DNA of 64,000 bases, from positions 62,001 to 126,000 of the forward strand of contig JBBHKE010001766.1 in the NCBI GenBank assembly GCA_037447655.1, in the 5' to 3' direction. The notes under the pieces are model-generated. The model worked only from the letters and a program-made list of their open reading frames with translations. It was not told where the DNA came from and searched no databases. How positions within the stretch are numbered: the stretch's first letter is position 1; each line of letters opens with the position of its first letter. The stretch is from Zygnema cylindricum. Lineage: Eukaryota > Streptophyta > Zygnematophyceae > Zygnematales > Zygnemataceae. The position numbers were made by a program, and so were the translations under genes. Below, piece after piece: positions 23,894 through 36,356 of the stretch.

Positions 23894-24693
23894 NNNNNNN
23901 NNNNNNNNNNNNNNNNNNNNNNNNNNNNNNNNNNNNNNNNNNNNNNNNNNNNNNNNNNNNNNNNNNNNNNNNNNNNNNNNNNNNNNNNNNNNNNNNNNNN
24001 NNNNNNNNNNNNNNNNNNNNNNNNNNNNNNNNNNNNNNNNNNNNNNNNNNNNNNNNNNNNNNNNNNNNNNNNNNNNNNNNNNNNNNNNNNNNNNNNNNNN
24101 NNNNNNNNNNNNNNNNNNNNNNNNNNNNNNNNNNNNNNNNNNNNNNNNNNNNNNNNNNNNNNNNNNNNNNNNNNNNNNNNNNNNNNNNNNNNNNNNNNNN
24201 NNNNNNNNNNNNNNNNNNNNNNNNNNNNNNNNNNNNNNNNNNNNNNNNNNNNNNNNNNNNNNNNNNNNNNNNNNNNNNNNNNNNNNNNNNNNNNNNNNNN
24301 NNNNNNNNNNNNNNNNNNNNNNNNNNNNNNNNNNNNNNNNNNNNNNNNNNNNNNNNNNNNNNNNNNNNNNNNNNNNNNNNNNNNNNNNNNNNNNNNNNNN
24401 NNNNNNNNNNNNNNNNNNNNNNNNNNNNNNNNNNNNNNNNNNNNNNNNNNNNNNNNNNNNNNNNNNNNNNNNNNNNNNNNNNNNNNNNNNNNNNNNNNNN
24501 NNNNNNNNNNNNNNNNNNNNNNNNNNNNNNNNNNNNNNNNNNNNNNNNNNNNNNNNNNNNNNNNNNNNNNNNNNNNNNNNNNNNNNNNNNNNNNNNNNNN
24601 NNNNNNNNNNNNNNNNNNNNNNNNNNNNNNNNNNNNNNNNNNNNNNNNNNNNNNNNNNNNNNNNNNNNNNNNNNNNNNNNNNNNNNNNNNNNN
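23894..24693. other. Assembly gap, 800 N
   Basis: Exactly 800 undetermined bases interrupt the Gypsy reverse transcriptase. A round length may be a placeholder or a scaffold estimate. Confidence 0.98.
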
Positions 24694-25044
24694 AGGATGT
24701 GTTGTTAGGATGAAAATGTATATATAGGACTTAGATTACTTTAAGAAAAGTAGGATTGTTGTGTAGGAAAAACTGCGAAGCAGTTTTTGGGTGTGTTTGA
24801 ATTATAAGATCATTGTGATCTTTTGGCAGAACTTTGTGAAATTTTGCATGTGGTTTCTCTGGTGTATATTTTATATTGTGTTAAATTTGCAGACCTAGGG
24901 TGTGTCTGGTTTGCTTTGGGATTCATTGTGAAGTTGGTTGTTTGTGGGATTTCGTGAGAGTTTCCTCTTTACACAATTGATTATCATGGCAACTGCTGGT
25001 GCTTCTTCATCTTTTTCAGTGGCACCAGCTGCCTCAAATCAACA
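24694..25044 (+). other. Leader-like segment with short Ser/Ala-rich ORF start
   Basis: Contains a short hairpin (AAAAACTGC/GCAGTTTTT near 24768-24788) and then ATG at 24987 starting MATAGASSSFSVAPAASNQQ. A region with the same order (GAAAAACTG...GCAGTTTTT, GTGAAATTTTG, then an ATG with ACTGCTG...TCTTCATCT) occurs at about 51990-52250. I read both as leader plus gag start of an unidentified retroelement, with low confidence. Confidence 0.3.
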
Positions 25045-25914
25045 GGATATCCCCCAAAATTGGCAAAAACTCCAAAAATGAGGTAGATGATGACAAATTG
25101 TTGCGTTTAAGGCCGAAGTTACATTGGGAGGATTTTGAAATTCTACGGCCAACACTGCTTGAACTATTTTAGATGACGGGCCATCGTATAATGTATGTTA
25201 ACAAGTTGTGCTATACATGGTTTAATTTGGGTGCTACCACATAAGTTATAATCTGATATTGAAAATCTTCAAACATTTCAGACACTAACCAATTTTATAT
25301 TTAAATCAGCATTTACGTACCTCGTACCCATATACCAAATACCATGTACTTGCATAAAACATCACTATAACGTGAAAATCCTAACTCTTTGCGTGAGAAA
25401 GCATGTAGCTTAACTGATGGAAGAAAAACACAACATTATGTTTCCAAAAACACAAAGGTAAGTCAATAAGAGTACAAAACATGATTGTACCTGAAGAGAG
25501 ATGATGCCCATCAAATATTGAAGGTAAAAAACCTAGAGGTCTAAAAGCAAGAGAATAAAACAAATGCAACAAAAAAAATTACACAAACAAGAGCGTAGAA
25601 ACACTACTCTAGACAGTAAAGCCTTAGACTATGCTCCACTAAAGGTCTGAACAACAATATTTTTTGGATGCGCTGAGTGGCGGAGGGGTAAGTCTTGCAA
25701 TCCTCGGCCATCAATCACCTCCGTGTATTGTCGAATAATGGTCGAATTTTACGAACGTTGGTAGGAGTTCTCATAACAACAAAAAACCTAGTGGGAGTGG
25801 AGAGTAACATGGTTTCCGCAAGGATTTTCAATTGGATTTTTCTATCTTATCCAAAGGTACATGGCATGTGCAACTTGTTGAGAATTCCGGTTGCAGTAAA
25901 TCATGACACATATC
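25045..25914 (+). repeat. Dispersed repeat W, copy 2
   Basis: Collinear with 17771-18640. It stops at CACATATCT exactly where LTR-V1 begins, so the LTR inserted into or was joined to this repeat. Confidence 0.75.
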
Positions 25915-27354
25915 TGTTGAAAAGTGTGTCCTATTTGCTTGTCCTAGCCGCCATTCTAAGTCTATATACTTGCCGTAGTAGACTTAGGTAGCCATGGCTG
26001 TCTAAAGGCAGCTAAGGAAAGAGACACCAAAGACACTAGACAGACCTTTGGCAAAAGAAAATGCAACTAGACAAAGATTTGATCCTAGTCCTGACAAAAA
26101 AAAAATGAACTAGACAAGGATTTGATCCTAGTCCTATACAGTCGTCGCTGGTCAAAGAAGTCGTTCGCCTTATCTGCCAATTCATAGAAGAATCAATACA
26201 CATATAAGGCGTGATAATTATTTAAACAATTCCACGGCGGTGAATTCATTTAACGAAACGAACAAACGAAGTCGTATATATAAATTGATGAAATGTACAA
26301 TCGCTACTCTAAACGTATAAATAAACAAGATGGGACCATCCTCATTTCAGCCACCAACCTAGAATGAACACAGAATGAACTTTTGGCAGCTATCGTGGAC
26401 AATGTCACGCAATGCCACTTTGCAGAATATCATTGGCCACCAAAGAAGACGTTGGGAGGAACTTGTTGAAAAGAGGTAAAAAATAGTTCACTTTTATATT
26501 TTAGTTAGACTTTAAAGAGAGAGAGAGGATCAAAGGCACGCCATCGCTACCGACTTATTTAGAAGGTGGCAGATTGAAGTAGAGGATATCTTACCAAAAT
26601 GGTATCTTGTTTTGGATTTGAACTTGCGACCTAAACTTTCCAAAGTGGTGCACGCCTTAACCATTAAGGCTTTGAGGAAAAGATACACTTTATATGTTTT
26701 ACAAATACTTAAACATTAATGCAACGAATTCATTCAAAAGAAATAAATGAACCGACGCCGCGCACGCATGGAAATCGCGCGCACATCGAACCGTGTAAAT
26801 ATAGTTGATCGAACGGACGACATCACAGCTGCCAACCCGGAATGAACCTTTTGCCGCTTTCTGAGATAGTGTCACGCGATGACACGTGGCGGCACCTTAT
26901 ATGACACTGGAGAAGATGGGAGGAGGAACCATGGCTCCCGATTTGACAAGTGTCATTTGCAAGGCCTTGTCCTACAATGGCCGTACAAAAAGTACATCAA
27001 TCTATGTACCTTCTATTAATGTACAGTCTTTGTATTGGTATAGGGTTTAGTAATAGATAGTTAAGAGTAGGCAGACTACAACTTAGTAATTTTTGAGGCG
27101 TCTCTCTCCAAGTGACCTTTTGTATAAATAGGTCGTCTTTGGACAGCCATAACTTACTGCTCAAGGGAGCAAAATCAATGATTCTTTTTGCTTTGGACAC
27201 AGAGGAATCTTGTCCTCACAAGAGTGAGGTTGGTCAAAGTCATTGCCCGCCAGTGTGGCAGTTATTATTAGGGAAAGCAAAGTGGGTTGATGGTATCTTA
27301 TTGGCTACTAATGAACTGCACATTCTGTGGGGCAACGGAGCCCACATAATTTTA
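25915..27354 (+). mobile_element. LTR-V1, 1440 bp
   Basis: Begins TGTTGAAAAGTG and ends at 27354 before the degraded primer site GATTATAGGCCCACCA. Features in order: GCCATGGCTGTC, a doubled GATTTGATCCTAGTCC module (26070-26135), GATGACACGTGGCGG (26879-26893), a GTAC cluster (26978-27020) and TATAAATAG (27124-27132). It is related to the LTRs at 27558, 35411 and 39682. Confidence 0.78.
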
Positions 27355-27557
27355 GATTATAGGCCCACCACCTATGGTAGCCATGAAGGATAGTTCAAGT
27401 GTTATCTATGTGGGAAAAATAGGAAGACAATACTATCAACAAGAAATGGGAGTTCTAAAGACAGGTGTTTGTCACTTTTGCAGAACAGCGAGACATTACA
27501 TGGCTAACTGCACCAAATTGGAAGAATTTAGTATCAAATAGATGGGAGCTAAGCAAT
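27355..27557 (+). mobile_element. 203-bp remnant interior between two LTR-V copies
   Basis: Holds the primer site remnant (27355-27370) and a gag CCHC-like piece (CHFCRTARHYMANC, 27468-27510), then joins the next LTR. Nearly all of gag and all of pol are deleted. Confidence 0.7.
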
Positions 27558-28683
27558 TGTTGAAAATGGTATTTTTGATTTTATCTCTTTTGTTAGTCTA
27601 TGGTCATTCTACAGTTCTCATACTTGTCGTAGTCACTGAGAACTAGCAGGCAACTATGGTTGCCTCACGCAAATGAGAAGACAGGCATAAGGCATAGCTC
27701 TTGCAAAAACATAGGCTCTCAGGATAAAGATTTGATCATGTGACCTGACGGATGACAGCCGTACGGAATAGTCGTATGTCTTATCCAATAGGTCATAATG
27801 AATTGTTGTATGTATTGTATTTGATAAAGATATAAAGAATTACGCGGCGACACATTTGATTTAGCGACTTACAAAATGAACATTAAAACGTACAGTACCG
27901 CATGAAATACTGTATTGCACAAAAATAACAAAATGACATTCAATTTCAAAGAACGAAATCAAGTGATGTTCGCGATCGACGGCTCGCAGAAGAGCCGAAA
28001 TTTCAACGGTCAACACAAAATGACGACCGTAGAAATTCAACAGTCAACACCGAATGACGGCAGTAGAATTTCAACGGTTAATAAAGATTATTCGGCGCGC
28101 CGTCAGGATTGAAAGGCTAGCATTGATCGTTGAATAACGAACAGAAGGCACGCCTGAATGTTAACATACCCGAAAGACCTTTTTGGTAGCACTTCGCCAA
28201 AGTGGAGGAAAATTGACACGTGGCACAATCTTATAGGAGTCTAGAGAAGAAAGGGTAAAAACGGCGACAAGTTATTTGCCACGTTGCAAAACAAGAGTGG
28301 TGCCGAATATTTTTGTACATAAAGTACGGCGGCTACAATACTTTGTATGTACATTATGTAGTGTATGGTAATTTGATTGGTCTAGAATGGCTATAAGAAG
28401 GTTCTTAAGACTTAGAAATTTTTGAAAGACCTCTCTCCCATAGGCCATTTGATAAATTTGATGTCTTTGAACAACCATAATTTAATGCTCCGGTAAGCAA
28501 ATTCTGTGATTTTTTTTGCTCCGGACTCACGGAAGTCTATGCTACACAAGAGTGTATTTGGTCAAAAAAAATTGCGTGCCAAGGTGACACTTATTCATTA
28601 CCAAAGTCAAAAGATAAAATATTTTTCTAGAGGCTTCATAAAAGCTAGACATTCAGTGGACCAATAAAGGTCACAAAAATACA
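27558..28683 (+). mobile_element. LTR-V2, 5' LTR of Copia-2
   Basis: Starts TGTTGAAAATGG and ends ATACA, directly followed by the primer-site remnant GGTTATGGTCCTA (28684-28696). It has the tRNA-like module at 27733-27790, GACACGTGGCAC (28218-28229), GTACATAAAGTAC (28315-28327) and an inverted CCAAT box (GATTGG, 28375-28380). Confidence 0.8.
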
Positions 28684-31600
28684 GGTTATGGTCCTATAGT
28701 CCTTCCCTCTGGGGTGCCTATTTTTTATGGAAAATGGTTCTATACTGGGAAACCATGATGACGGGTGCATTTTTTTAATAACCGCTATTGGGTATTGTGA
28801 GTGGTCGTGTGCGTCGGCCAAGTGCAAAATTGGGAGTTCCACCAAGGTTTGGAGGATCACAATTCACATGAGGATCTCCGGAGGCAGAGGTGGTAGAGGA
28901 TGTAGGAGAAAGCATCTTGTCGAACATTATAAAGGAGAAAGGGAAGGAGAAACTCACACTGATGGCTATTTGATTGGTTCCGAGAGCAAATTTTCACAAA
29001 TCCGAGGCAAATGATACTAAACTCTGGGATTTCAACAACACCGTGGCGACTCATTTTATTCTTAGGGGTCTCACTCAAGCAGCTAGTACACCTCATCTTC
29101 ATGTGGACAGAGTGGACTAGTTGTGGGAGGCTCTTATCAACATTTACAAGAGTGGTACGATTCAGTAGCGGAATTTGACTGATCAAAAGTTACAAACATA
29201 TGTGTACAAAAGGGAATAGATGCTAGAATTTTCTAAAGTTGACTGATCAGAAGTTACAAACATATGTGTACAAAAGGGAATAGATGCTAGAATTTTCTAA
29301 TGACGTGGCAGGGTTATTTATGGAGTTTGATATTACAAGAAAAAGGGAGATCGAGAAAGGGAAGGTGAATACTTTGTTGATAAAAATTCTAGATGATTAT
29401 GAAAATGTTGTTAACAAGGATCAGGACTTGCCAGATCATCGATGAATCTAGAACTCTACTGTGGGATGATTTTGGGTCAGGAAAGCACGATTGAGATTTG
29501 GAGAGGAGGAAAGAGTGTTCAAAAATTGGTTTTTGGAACTAACTAGGGGGATAAGGATTCCAAGAAATCTTATAGAAACTTTGGTGGAGGAGGAAGAGAA
29601 AACCAATCAGGCGAATGTGGATCGAGGCCTCCAAAAGGGCTTTGTCACTTTTGTAAGAAGCCAAGACACTACATGGTGGAGTGTACTAAACTGACAGAGT
29701 TGATATTGAAAGAAGAGCGGATCGAAAAACAACCCGCAAGAACAAATAAGGCATTTGTGGCAACACAAGTTGTGGGAGAGGATTGTAATGAGGACGATGG
29801 AGAACTGCTCCTCAACGAGAATCGGGAGGTGAAAAGTGAGCCGATGATTCTAAGGAGGCAAAAGTGTGCTTTCGGTGGAGTAAGAGAAGTTCAGGAAGAA
29901 GGATGGATTATTGATTGAGGAGCCTTTATACATATGTATAGAGAAAAACCATTGGTTACCAAAATGAGAAAAAGTGCTACTATAGAGATATAGTATTGGG
30001 ATGGGAGAATAGTAACCACTAATTTAGTAAGATCTGTGGATATGATAGTCTTAGTTGATGGAAAGGCATCGATAGTCACTTTCTCTGATGTTCTCTTTAT
30101 TCGAGAGTTGAACAACAATCTTAACTCTCGTCGGTCTTAAATTATAAGGGTTTTGAGAATAGTACTAAGAAAGAAGTCTTTGTTGCTAGCTATGAGAATG
30201 AAGTGTACTTCACAACAGAAAAAAGTAGCCAAAAAATCTTTAGGTTGAATTTGAGTAATGGAAAACAGAATTTTACTATGCTAGTGTAAGGGATTTGATG
30301 ATGTGGCATAAAAGATTGGGACATATGCATCTAGATAGATTAAAAGAAATGAAGAAATTGGGTGTTGTTGAGGGAATACATTTTGTAGATAATGAGACCT
30401 CGAATTATTATAGTGGATGTGCTCAAGGTAAGGCCCACAGATTACCTTTCCAAAAAATTGCCAGCTATAAAGGAGAAAAAGTCCTATATTTAGTTCATAT
30501 CAACATATAGGGACCGGCCAAAGTGCCATCAGTTGGAGGGAAAAGATTTATGCGCACTATCACTAATGATAAGTCTAGATACTCTATAGTATATTTCTTG
30601 AAAATCAATTGTGAGAAGCTTCATGAGACACCGATAAAGAGAGTGAGGAGTGAAAATGGGGGAGAATACAGTTTTAATGAGTTTGATGATTTTTTTGAAA
30701 GAGGAAAGGGTTCCACACCAAAAGACTGTTTAGAAGAACCTAGAACAAAACGGTGTAGCCGCGAGACTAAATTGGACATTAAGTGATAGTGCTCGTAGAA
30801 TGTTGTCGGATAAATAGATAAGAAAAAGGTTTTTGGCAGAAGCTATGAATTCTGCTAACTATCTCAAAAATAGAGTCCTTACCTTGGCGTTAAAAAGACA
30901 AACACCTTATGAAAGATGGACCGAGAGAATACCTAATATTTCACACTTAAAAGTGTTCGGAAGTGAAGTGTTTAGTCTAAACACATAAAAATATGATTGG
31001 AAGTTAGATGCAAGGGAAAAGTCGGGATACCTACTTGGGTATGATGAAAATATTAAAGGATATAGAGTTAATGATCGCGGAAGAGAAGACATCTTTCTAG
31101 TGAAACACTTGGTAGTCATGGATGAAGGAAAGTCCATAGATCCCCTTAAATACACTAATCATGTTAGAATTAGAATTAAATCCAAAAATGAGTTAGAATT
31201 AGATTCTTCTAACAGAACTCCGGTTCAGCTTGACCTTGCAGAGGAAGAGAAAAGTCTGAAGCGAGAGTGACCCCGTTTTTGAGTCACAACTTCCTATTCA
31301 AACCGAGGAAGAGAACGAGGAAAGACCAAAAATGGATGATGAACACCCGCAAATGGACTCCACGGATAGGGGAGAAGATGAAGTCATTTCGAGAAATCAG
31401 GGATTACCTTCCATTCCAACATCAGATTTTGAAGAAGGAAGAAGAAGTAACAAGAGACTACAAGAGAAACAAGTGAACAACAAGGTAATTAAGCTGTCAC
31501 ATTTGAGCAAACCCCATACTTACTCGAAACCATTTAATAGTCTAGAACGTAGTCGATGAATGACAACCATTAATGATGAGATGGCTTCTATTATGGAAGC

Positions 31601-32902
31601 AAACACATGGGAGGTGGTGGATTGTCTTCCGGACAGAAAGTTGATAGGATGCAAGTGGGTATTTAAGTTGAAACTCAATCCAGATTACACTATCGAATGA
31701 TACAAAGCCAGATTAGTGGCAAGGGGTTCACACTAAAGAAGGGAATTGGTTATGAGAAGACCTTCGTCCATGTTGTTAGATTTCCCTCTGTCCGGATACT
31801 ACATAGAAAACGGCAACACACGACATAAAAATGCACTAGATGGACATAAAAACCGCCTTTCTACACGCCTTCTTATACAGAAAATTCGAAGAAGAGATCT
31901 TCATGCGACAACCAACGGATTTGTGGAGAAAGGAGAAGAAAGTAAGGTGTGCTGATTGATAAATTCTTTTTATGGACTAAAGCAAGCTCCACGCCAATGG
32001 AACAAGAAGTTGGACGAGTTTTAGACGAGCTTAGGATATATCGGAATCAGTTTGGATCATTACATCTATCTATTTGAGGATGAGGAAGGTGTAATTTTCA
32101 TTGCCAATAATATTGATGATTTGTTTTTTTTGAATCAATCAATGGAGAAAATTAATAGATTGAAAAAGGATCTAAAGAGTAGATTTGAAATAAAAGACTT
32201 GGGGGAGGCAAAGTATATTTTCGGAATTATGACAGAGAGGGATAGAGAGAAGAAAACAATAAGACTAACTCAAAAGGAAGCAATACGGAATATGCTTGAA
32301 TAATTTAAAATGGATAAAGCAAATAGTTATACCACAGCAATGGATTTAAAAAAGGGAAATGAGGAGAGCTTAGATGAGGGAGTTTTAATTTTGGGTAATG
32401 AGTTATGACCTGAGGAAAGCAAGTTTATGCAAACTATTCCATACAGACACGTTGTTGGTAGTTTGATCTATTTTATGAAGTGTACTCCTCCTGATATAGC
32501 AGCTGCTGTAAGGGTGTTAATTACAAGTCTGAATGATCTTAGGAAAAAAGATTAGGAAGCTCGAAAAGGGTCATGGAATACTTGATAGGAATAAGAGATT
32601 TGTGGTTACATTTAGGAGGGGATAACATTGACATCACCACTTCGAGTGATGCCAGATATGGGGATGCTTCGATGAGGAGGTGTACTTTTGGGTATGTGTT
32701 GTATATTCGGAATAGGGCTTGCTGTTGGAGCAGTAAGCAACAAAAAGTGATTGCTCATTCCACCATAGAGGCTGAGTATTTGGCCTCTTGTTTAGCAGTG
32801 AAAGAACTAATGTGGGTGAAATATTTGCTTCAAGAACTTGGATATATAAAGAATGGAGTGCAAAAGATATTTTGTGATAATCAAGCTGGAATTGCAATTG
32901 CA
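28684..32902 (+). pseudogene. Copia-2: decayed gag-pol
   Basis: Same layout as Copia-1 plus the gag start. The UBN2-like capsid part (29010-29440) carries a 64-bp tandem duplication (29175-29302). A CCHC knuckle (CHFCKKPRHYMVEC) lies near 29650-29690, the pre-integrase motif (WHKRLGHMHLDRL) near 30305-30340, and integrase with ENGGEY near 30650-30675. RT has IANNIDDLFFL near 32100-32130, and RNase H runs from SSDARYGD (32640) to FCDNQAGIAIA (32870-32902). It has many stops. From 29442 on it parallels window bases 1-3511 and ends at the same base of RNase H, where LTR-X begins with target site TTGCA. Confidence 0.93.
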
Positions 32903-34904
32903 TGAAACTCTATAGGCTCCATTGCCACAGAGAATTCGCAGGTCTAAAAAAGCTAAACTAGATAGTGCCGACTCCGAGTTTATATAAACCAAAATGATTG
33001 ACACCTTGACAATTAGAACCTCATTATAGCTTCACCCTTGTGAAATAAGACTTAATGTGTGCTTAGTTTCACTACAAAATGCAAAGTTAGAATATGAGTT
33101 TTTGATAACATTCCCCAATTTGACTTTCCTTTAGAAATGCATCCACCCTGACAGAAAAACACGTTGACCAACTACACCGTTGTCTAGCTTGAACTCTCGT
33201 GATTCCGGAGCAAAAAGAATCAGTGAATTTGGTCAACTGAGTTGATAGTTATGGCTGCTCACAGTTAGCCTTTTATACAAGGTGCTCTCTAGAAGAGGTG
33301 GCTACCTACCCAAAATATTTTAAGTCCTAGTTCCTTTCTAAACCCCTTCTAATGAAGTACGGCACCAATCCCACGACTGTACTGTACACAAAAGTACAGG
33401 CGCCGAAGTACTTTCTGTATGGCCACTGTACGACTGGTCCATACAGGTGATAGTTGTCATATCCAAAATTGTTATCTTGCCTTCCGGAGATTCTGCAACT
33501 CTGAGACCTCCATAGGTCCTTAGAGTAGGCCGCTCACACAAAGCCTCTAGGATAACCCTGACCCCTTTGTGTTTCGGCAATAATATCTGCCAACCTGGCA
33601 GACAAAAACTCTGACCACCTTATTTCCTGTGAAGGCAAGACTCCCCTTAGTCGATAGCAAAAAGATTCTTTGAATTTGCTCCCTTGAGCAATACGTTATG
33701 GAAGGTCAAAGTTGCCCTTTTGTATAGAAGCTCTTTGGGGGAGAGGGTCATATCTACCAATTTTTTCTATGTCCTATCTCTCTCTAAAACTCTATCTACT
33801 GATGTACAACACCAATCATTTTACACTTCCGTACACAAAAGTACAGCTATCGGTGTACTTATTGTACGAATATTGTGCGACATGGCCTAAATGGCGACAC
33901 ATGTCATATCCGGATTCGGTCCCGTAATCCTCGGAGATGCCGCGATCAAATGTAATTGTGCCATGTGTCATCTGATGTGGCGATGACCACAAACCGCCTA
34001 GATTCTCTTCCACAATCTTGAGATTCTTCCTAGTCATTCGATTGAATGCAGATTTCAATCGTAGGCGTCATAAATACTTGCGTGGTATTTGTTTCGTTGA
34101 AAGAAACAAATGTGCGGTACTCGTTTCTTATCCGTACTGTAATTTATACTTTTACATAATTGGATCTATGTATCCCGAAAATAGTTGTCGTTAAATGAAT
34201 TATTCTACGTGGTAACATTTAAATACCTAACAAATCATATATCACGTAACTTTAGTCCTTGTCTTAATGGATAAGTCTACCCGCTACCGCCTTCCGGTGG
34301 CTGTATTGAACGGTAGGTACTAAGAACATATCTTGGATTCGACATATCCCCTTTTAGTAAATAAACTACCTATTTGTAAATTAACTAATCTATTTCCCGT
34401 AAATCTTCAGATAGCATAAGAAGCCATGGCTGTAGCTTCCTCTCCAACTTTTAATGACTGCAACAAGTGTGGGAGTTGAAGAGAGGAGTTTGAGGCAGAT
34501 TGCCTAGGCTTCTTTTCTACATTATATTTTAGACCTAGAAAATACTAAAATAACCATCAATTTCTACAGATTCGGCAACCCGTACGATGTTGCCACGTGT
34601 CATCCGGAGTGGTGACGTCCGCAAACCGCCAAATTATCCTTTCCACAAAGTCGCTGCTTAACCACGGCTGTCCGATTTAGATCGGCATTTAATGTGGCCC
34701 GTCGAAACAAATGTTCGTACTATTTGTTTCGTCCGGTACTTAAAGTACAAGTGTTTCTATGCCATATATACCGTAATATAGTTAATTGGAAAACCCTATG
34801 CAAAATTATCTAAATATCTATCAAACCCTACATGTCTTAGCACTAGTTCTAGACTAAACGGACAAAGCTAACGTCTACATTTTGTTTGACGGACGGTAGG
34901 TACT
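32903..34904 (-). mobile_element. LTR-X with nested LTR-Y (duplicate of 3512-5430)
   Basis: Same orientation, insertion site (TTGCA, 32898-32902) and nested LTR-Y as at 3512. It is truncated at 34904, within the tRNA-like module, where repeat Z begins. Confidence 0.88.
33494..34568 (-). mobile_element. Solo LTR-Y nested in LTR-X, perfect target duplication
   Basis: Minus-strand LTR-Y of 1075 bp with TG...CA ends, flanked by identical GATTC on both sides (33489-33493 and 34569-34573). The transcript leader is more complete than in the copy at 4103. Confidence 0.9.
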
Positions 34905-35285
34905 TGAGTACCTACGGGTGTGTTTCGTCACTTGTGGTCCCACATGAATCGCGTCTATTGATACGATTTGAATCAATGGTCATAATAGAATACCATATCA
35001 TACATTTTCGAAATATGTTGTACAAATGTCGTTCGCCTGATTCTACGAATCTGCTCGTTAAGTACATGACGCGTGTAAATGGTTGTCGACGCCACTCCGT
35101 AAAATCTGCAAAAGCATATCTTGCGGACGTGTGTCCATAAAGAAGTAGAATACACTCTATTGTTCTTCCGCTACTATAACATTAATAAATGTAAGTATTA
35201 GAGTAAACTACATTGAAAATATTCTAAGTCCTTAGTCTCCTTTCACACCGTTATCTCTTGAAAATACAAATTTCAAATTTCAACA
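34905..35285 (+). repeat. Repeat Z, copy 1 (TG...CA ends)
   Basis: About 380 bp homologous to 61784-62151. Both start TGAGT(A/G)C(C/G)TACGGGT and end near TTTCAACA. There is no coding frame in common. The TG...CA ends suggest a small solo LTR, but I see no matching target duplication, so the class is open. Confidence 0.7.
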
Positions 35286-35410
35286 GCACATGCCCAAATC
35301 ATTTATGCCAATTCATCAAGTCATTTACACTGGCATAGTAAACACGTGTCTTTCCATTACTCAAATTCAGCCTTAACGTTCCTTGGCTACCCTTTTTCAG
35401 CATTGAAGTA
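35286..35410. other. Short spacer
   Basis: No recognised feature between repeat Z and LTR-V. Confidence 0.4.
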
Positions 35411-36356
35411 TGTTGAAAAAGGTATTTTCTATTTTCTGTATTTTGTTAGGCTCTCTATGAAACTTTTTAAGTCCTCACACTTGTTGTAGTCACTGAAGAC
35501 TTAAAGAATGCCATGGTTGCCTTAAGCAGTCAAGAAGACACACTAAGGGAGCAAGATGCATAGGTCTTTGCAAAATATAGGTGCCGAGATTAGGATTTGA
35601 TCTTATGACCTCAAGATGACCAACGTTCGGCATAGCCATGCGCCTTATCAGTTGGGTCTTAATTAAACAATATACATATTATTTGCGTTCCCTATTTAAA
35701 GACAGTACCAATCTACATACTCTATTTTGCAGATTACGAAATGAAATGAGATTACAATTGAACAGACGCGATTTAATGTCGGTTTCAGATGCGACGGTTT
35801 ACAATGGAGATGAAGCACTAGAGTGGACATTTGGCGATTTGTGAGCATAATGTCGGCTGATGAAACGTGACAATCCATGAGTGGACAGCGAAAATTACAC
35901 TGATAACAACTACTGCTCAAGATTTGACAGATGTTAATGGGATGGCCATACCCTACAATGGCGATACAAAAAACCTACAATGGCGATACAAAAAATACCG
36001 CCGCAGTTGTACTTCTTGGACTTTACAGTCTTGTGATTGGTTGAGTACACTAGTAGTTGGAAGTTTTAACAAGGAATTAGGACTAAGAAAATTTTGTGGC
36101 ACCATCTCTCTCTCACAGACCTTTTGTATATATATGCTATTTATGGCAGGCCATAACTTTAAGCTCGGAGAGCAATTACAACGATTCTTTTGTTGCGAAC
36201 ACAAGGGAGTACAAGCAACATAAGGGTGTAGTCGGTCAGATTTTTTGTGTACCACGATGGTATTTATTCAGTGGGAAAGTCAAAAGTGCAAATATTATCC
36301 TATAGGCTTGAAGTAAGCTAGACATGTTGTGGACCAATGAAGGTCACATAATTACA
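35411..36356 (+). mobile_element. LTR-V, 5' LTR of Copia-D
   Basis: TGTTGAAAAAGG start and ATTACA end, followed by the degraded primer site CGTTATTAGCCCAC (36357-36370). A 22-bp two-copy duplication (CTACAATGGCGATACAAAAA) lies near 35952-35996 in its promoter. It contains the tRNA-like module at 35582-35650. Confidence 0.8.
35582..35650 (-). other. tRNA-like stem module in LTR-V
   Basis: TGCCGA (35582-35587) pairs with TCGGCA (35627-35632). On the minus strand the segment reads CAACTGATAAGGCGCATGGCT (A-box/D-arm-like) followed by AAGATCAAATCC (B-box-like). The stem bases differ from those in families X and Y but still pair. Confidence 0.5.
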
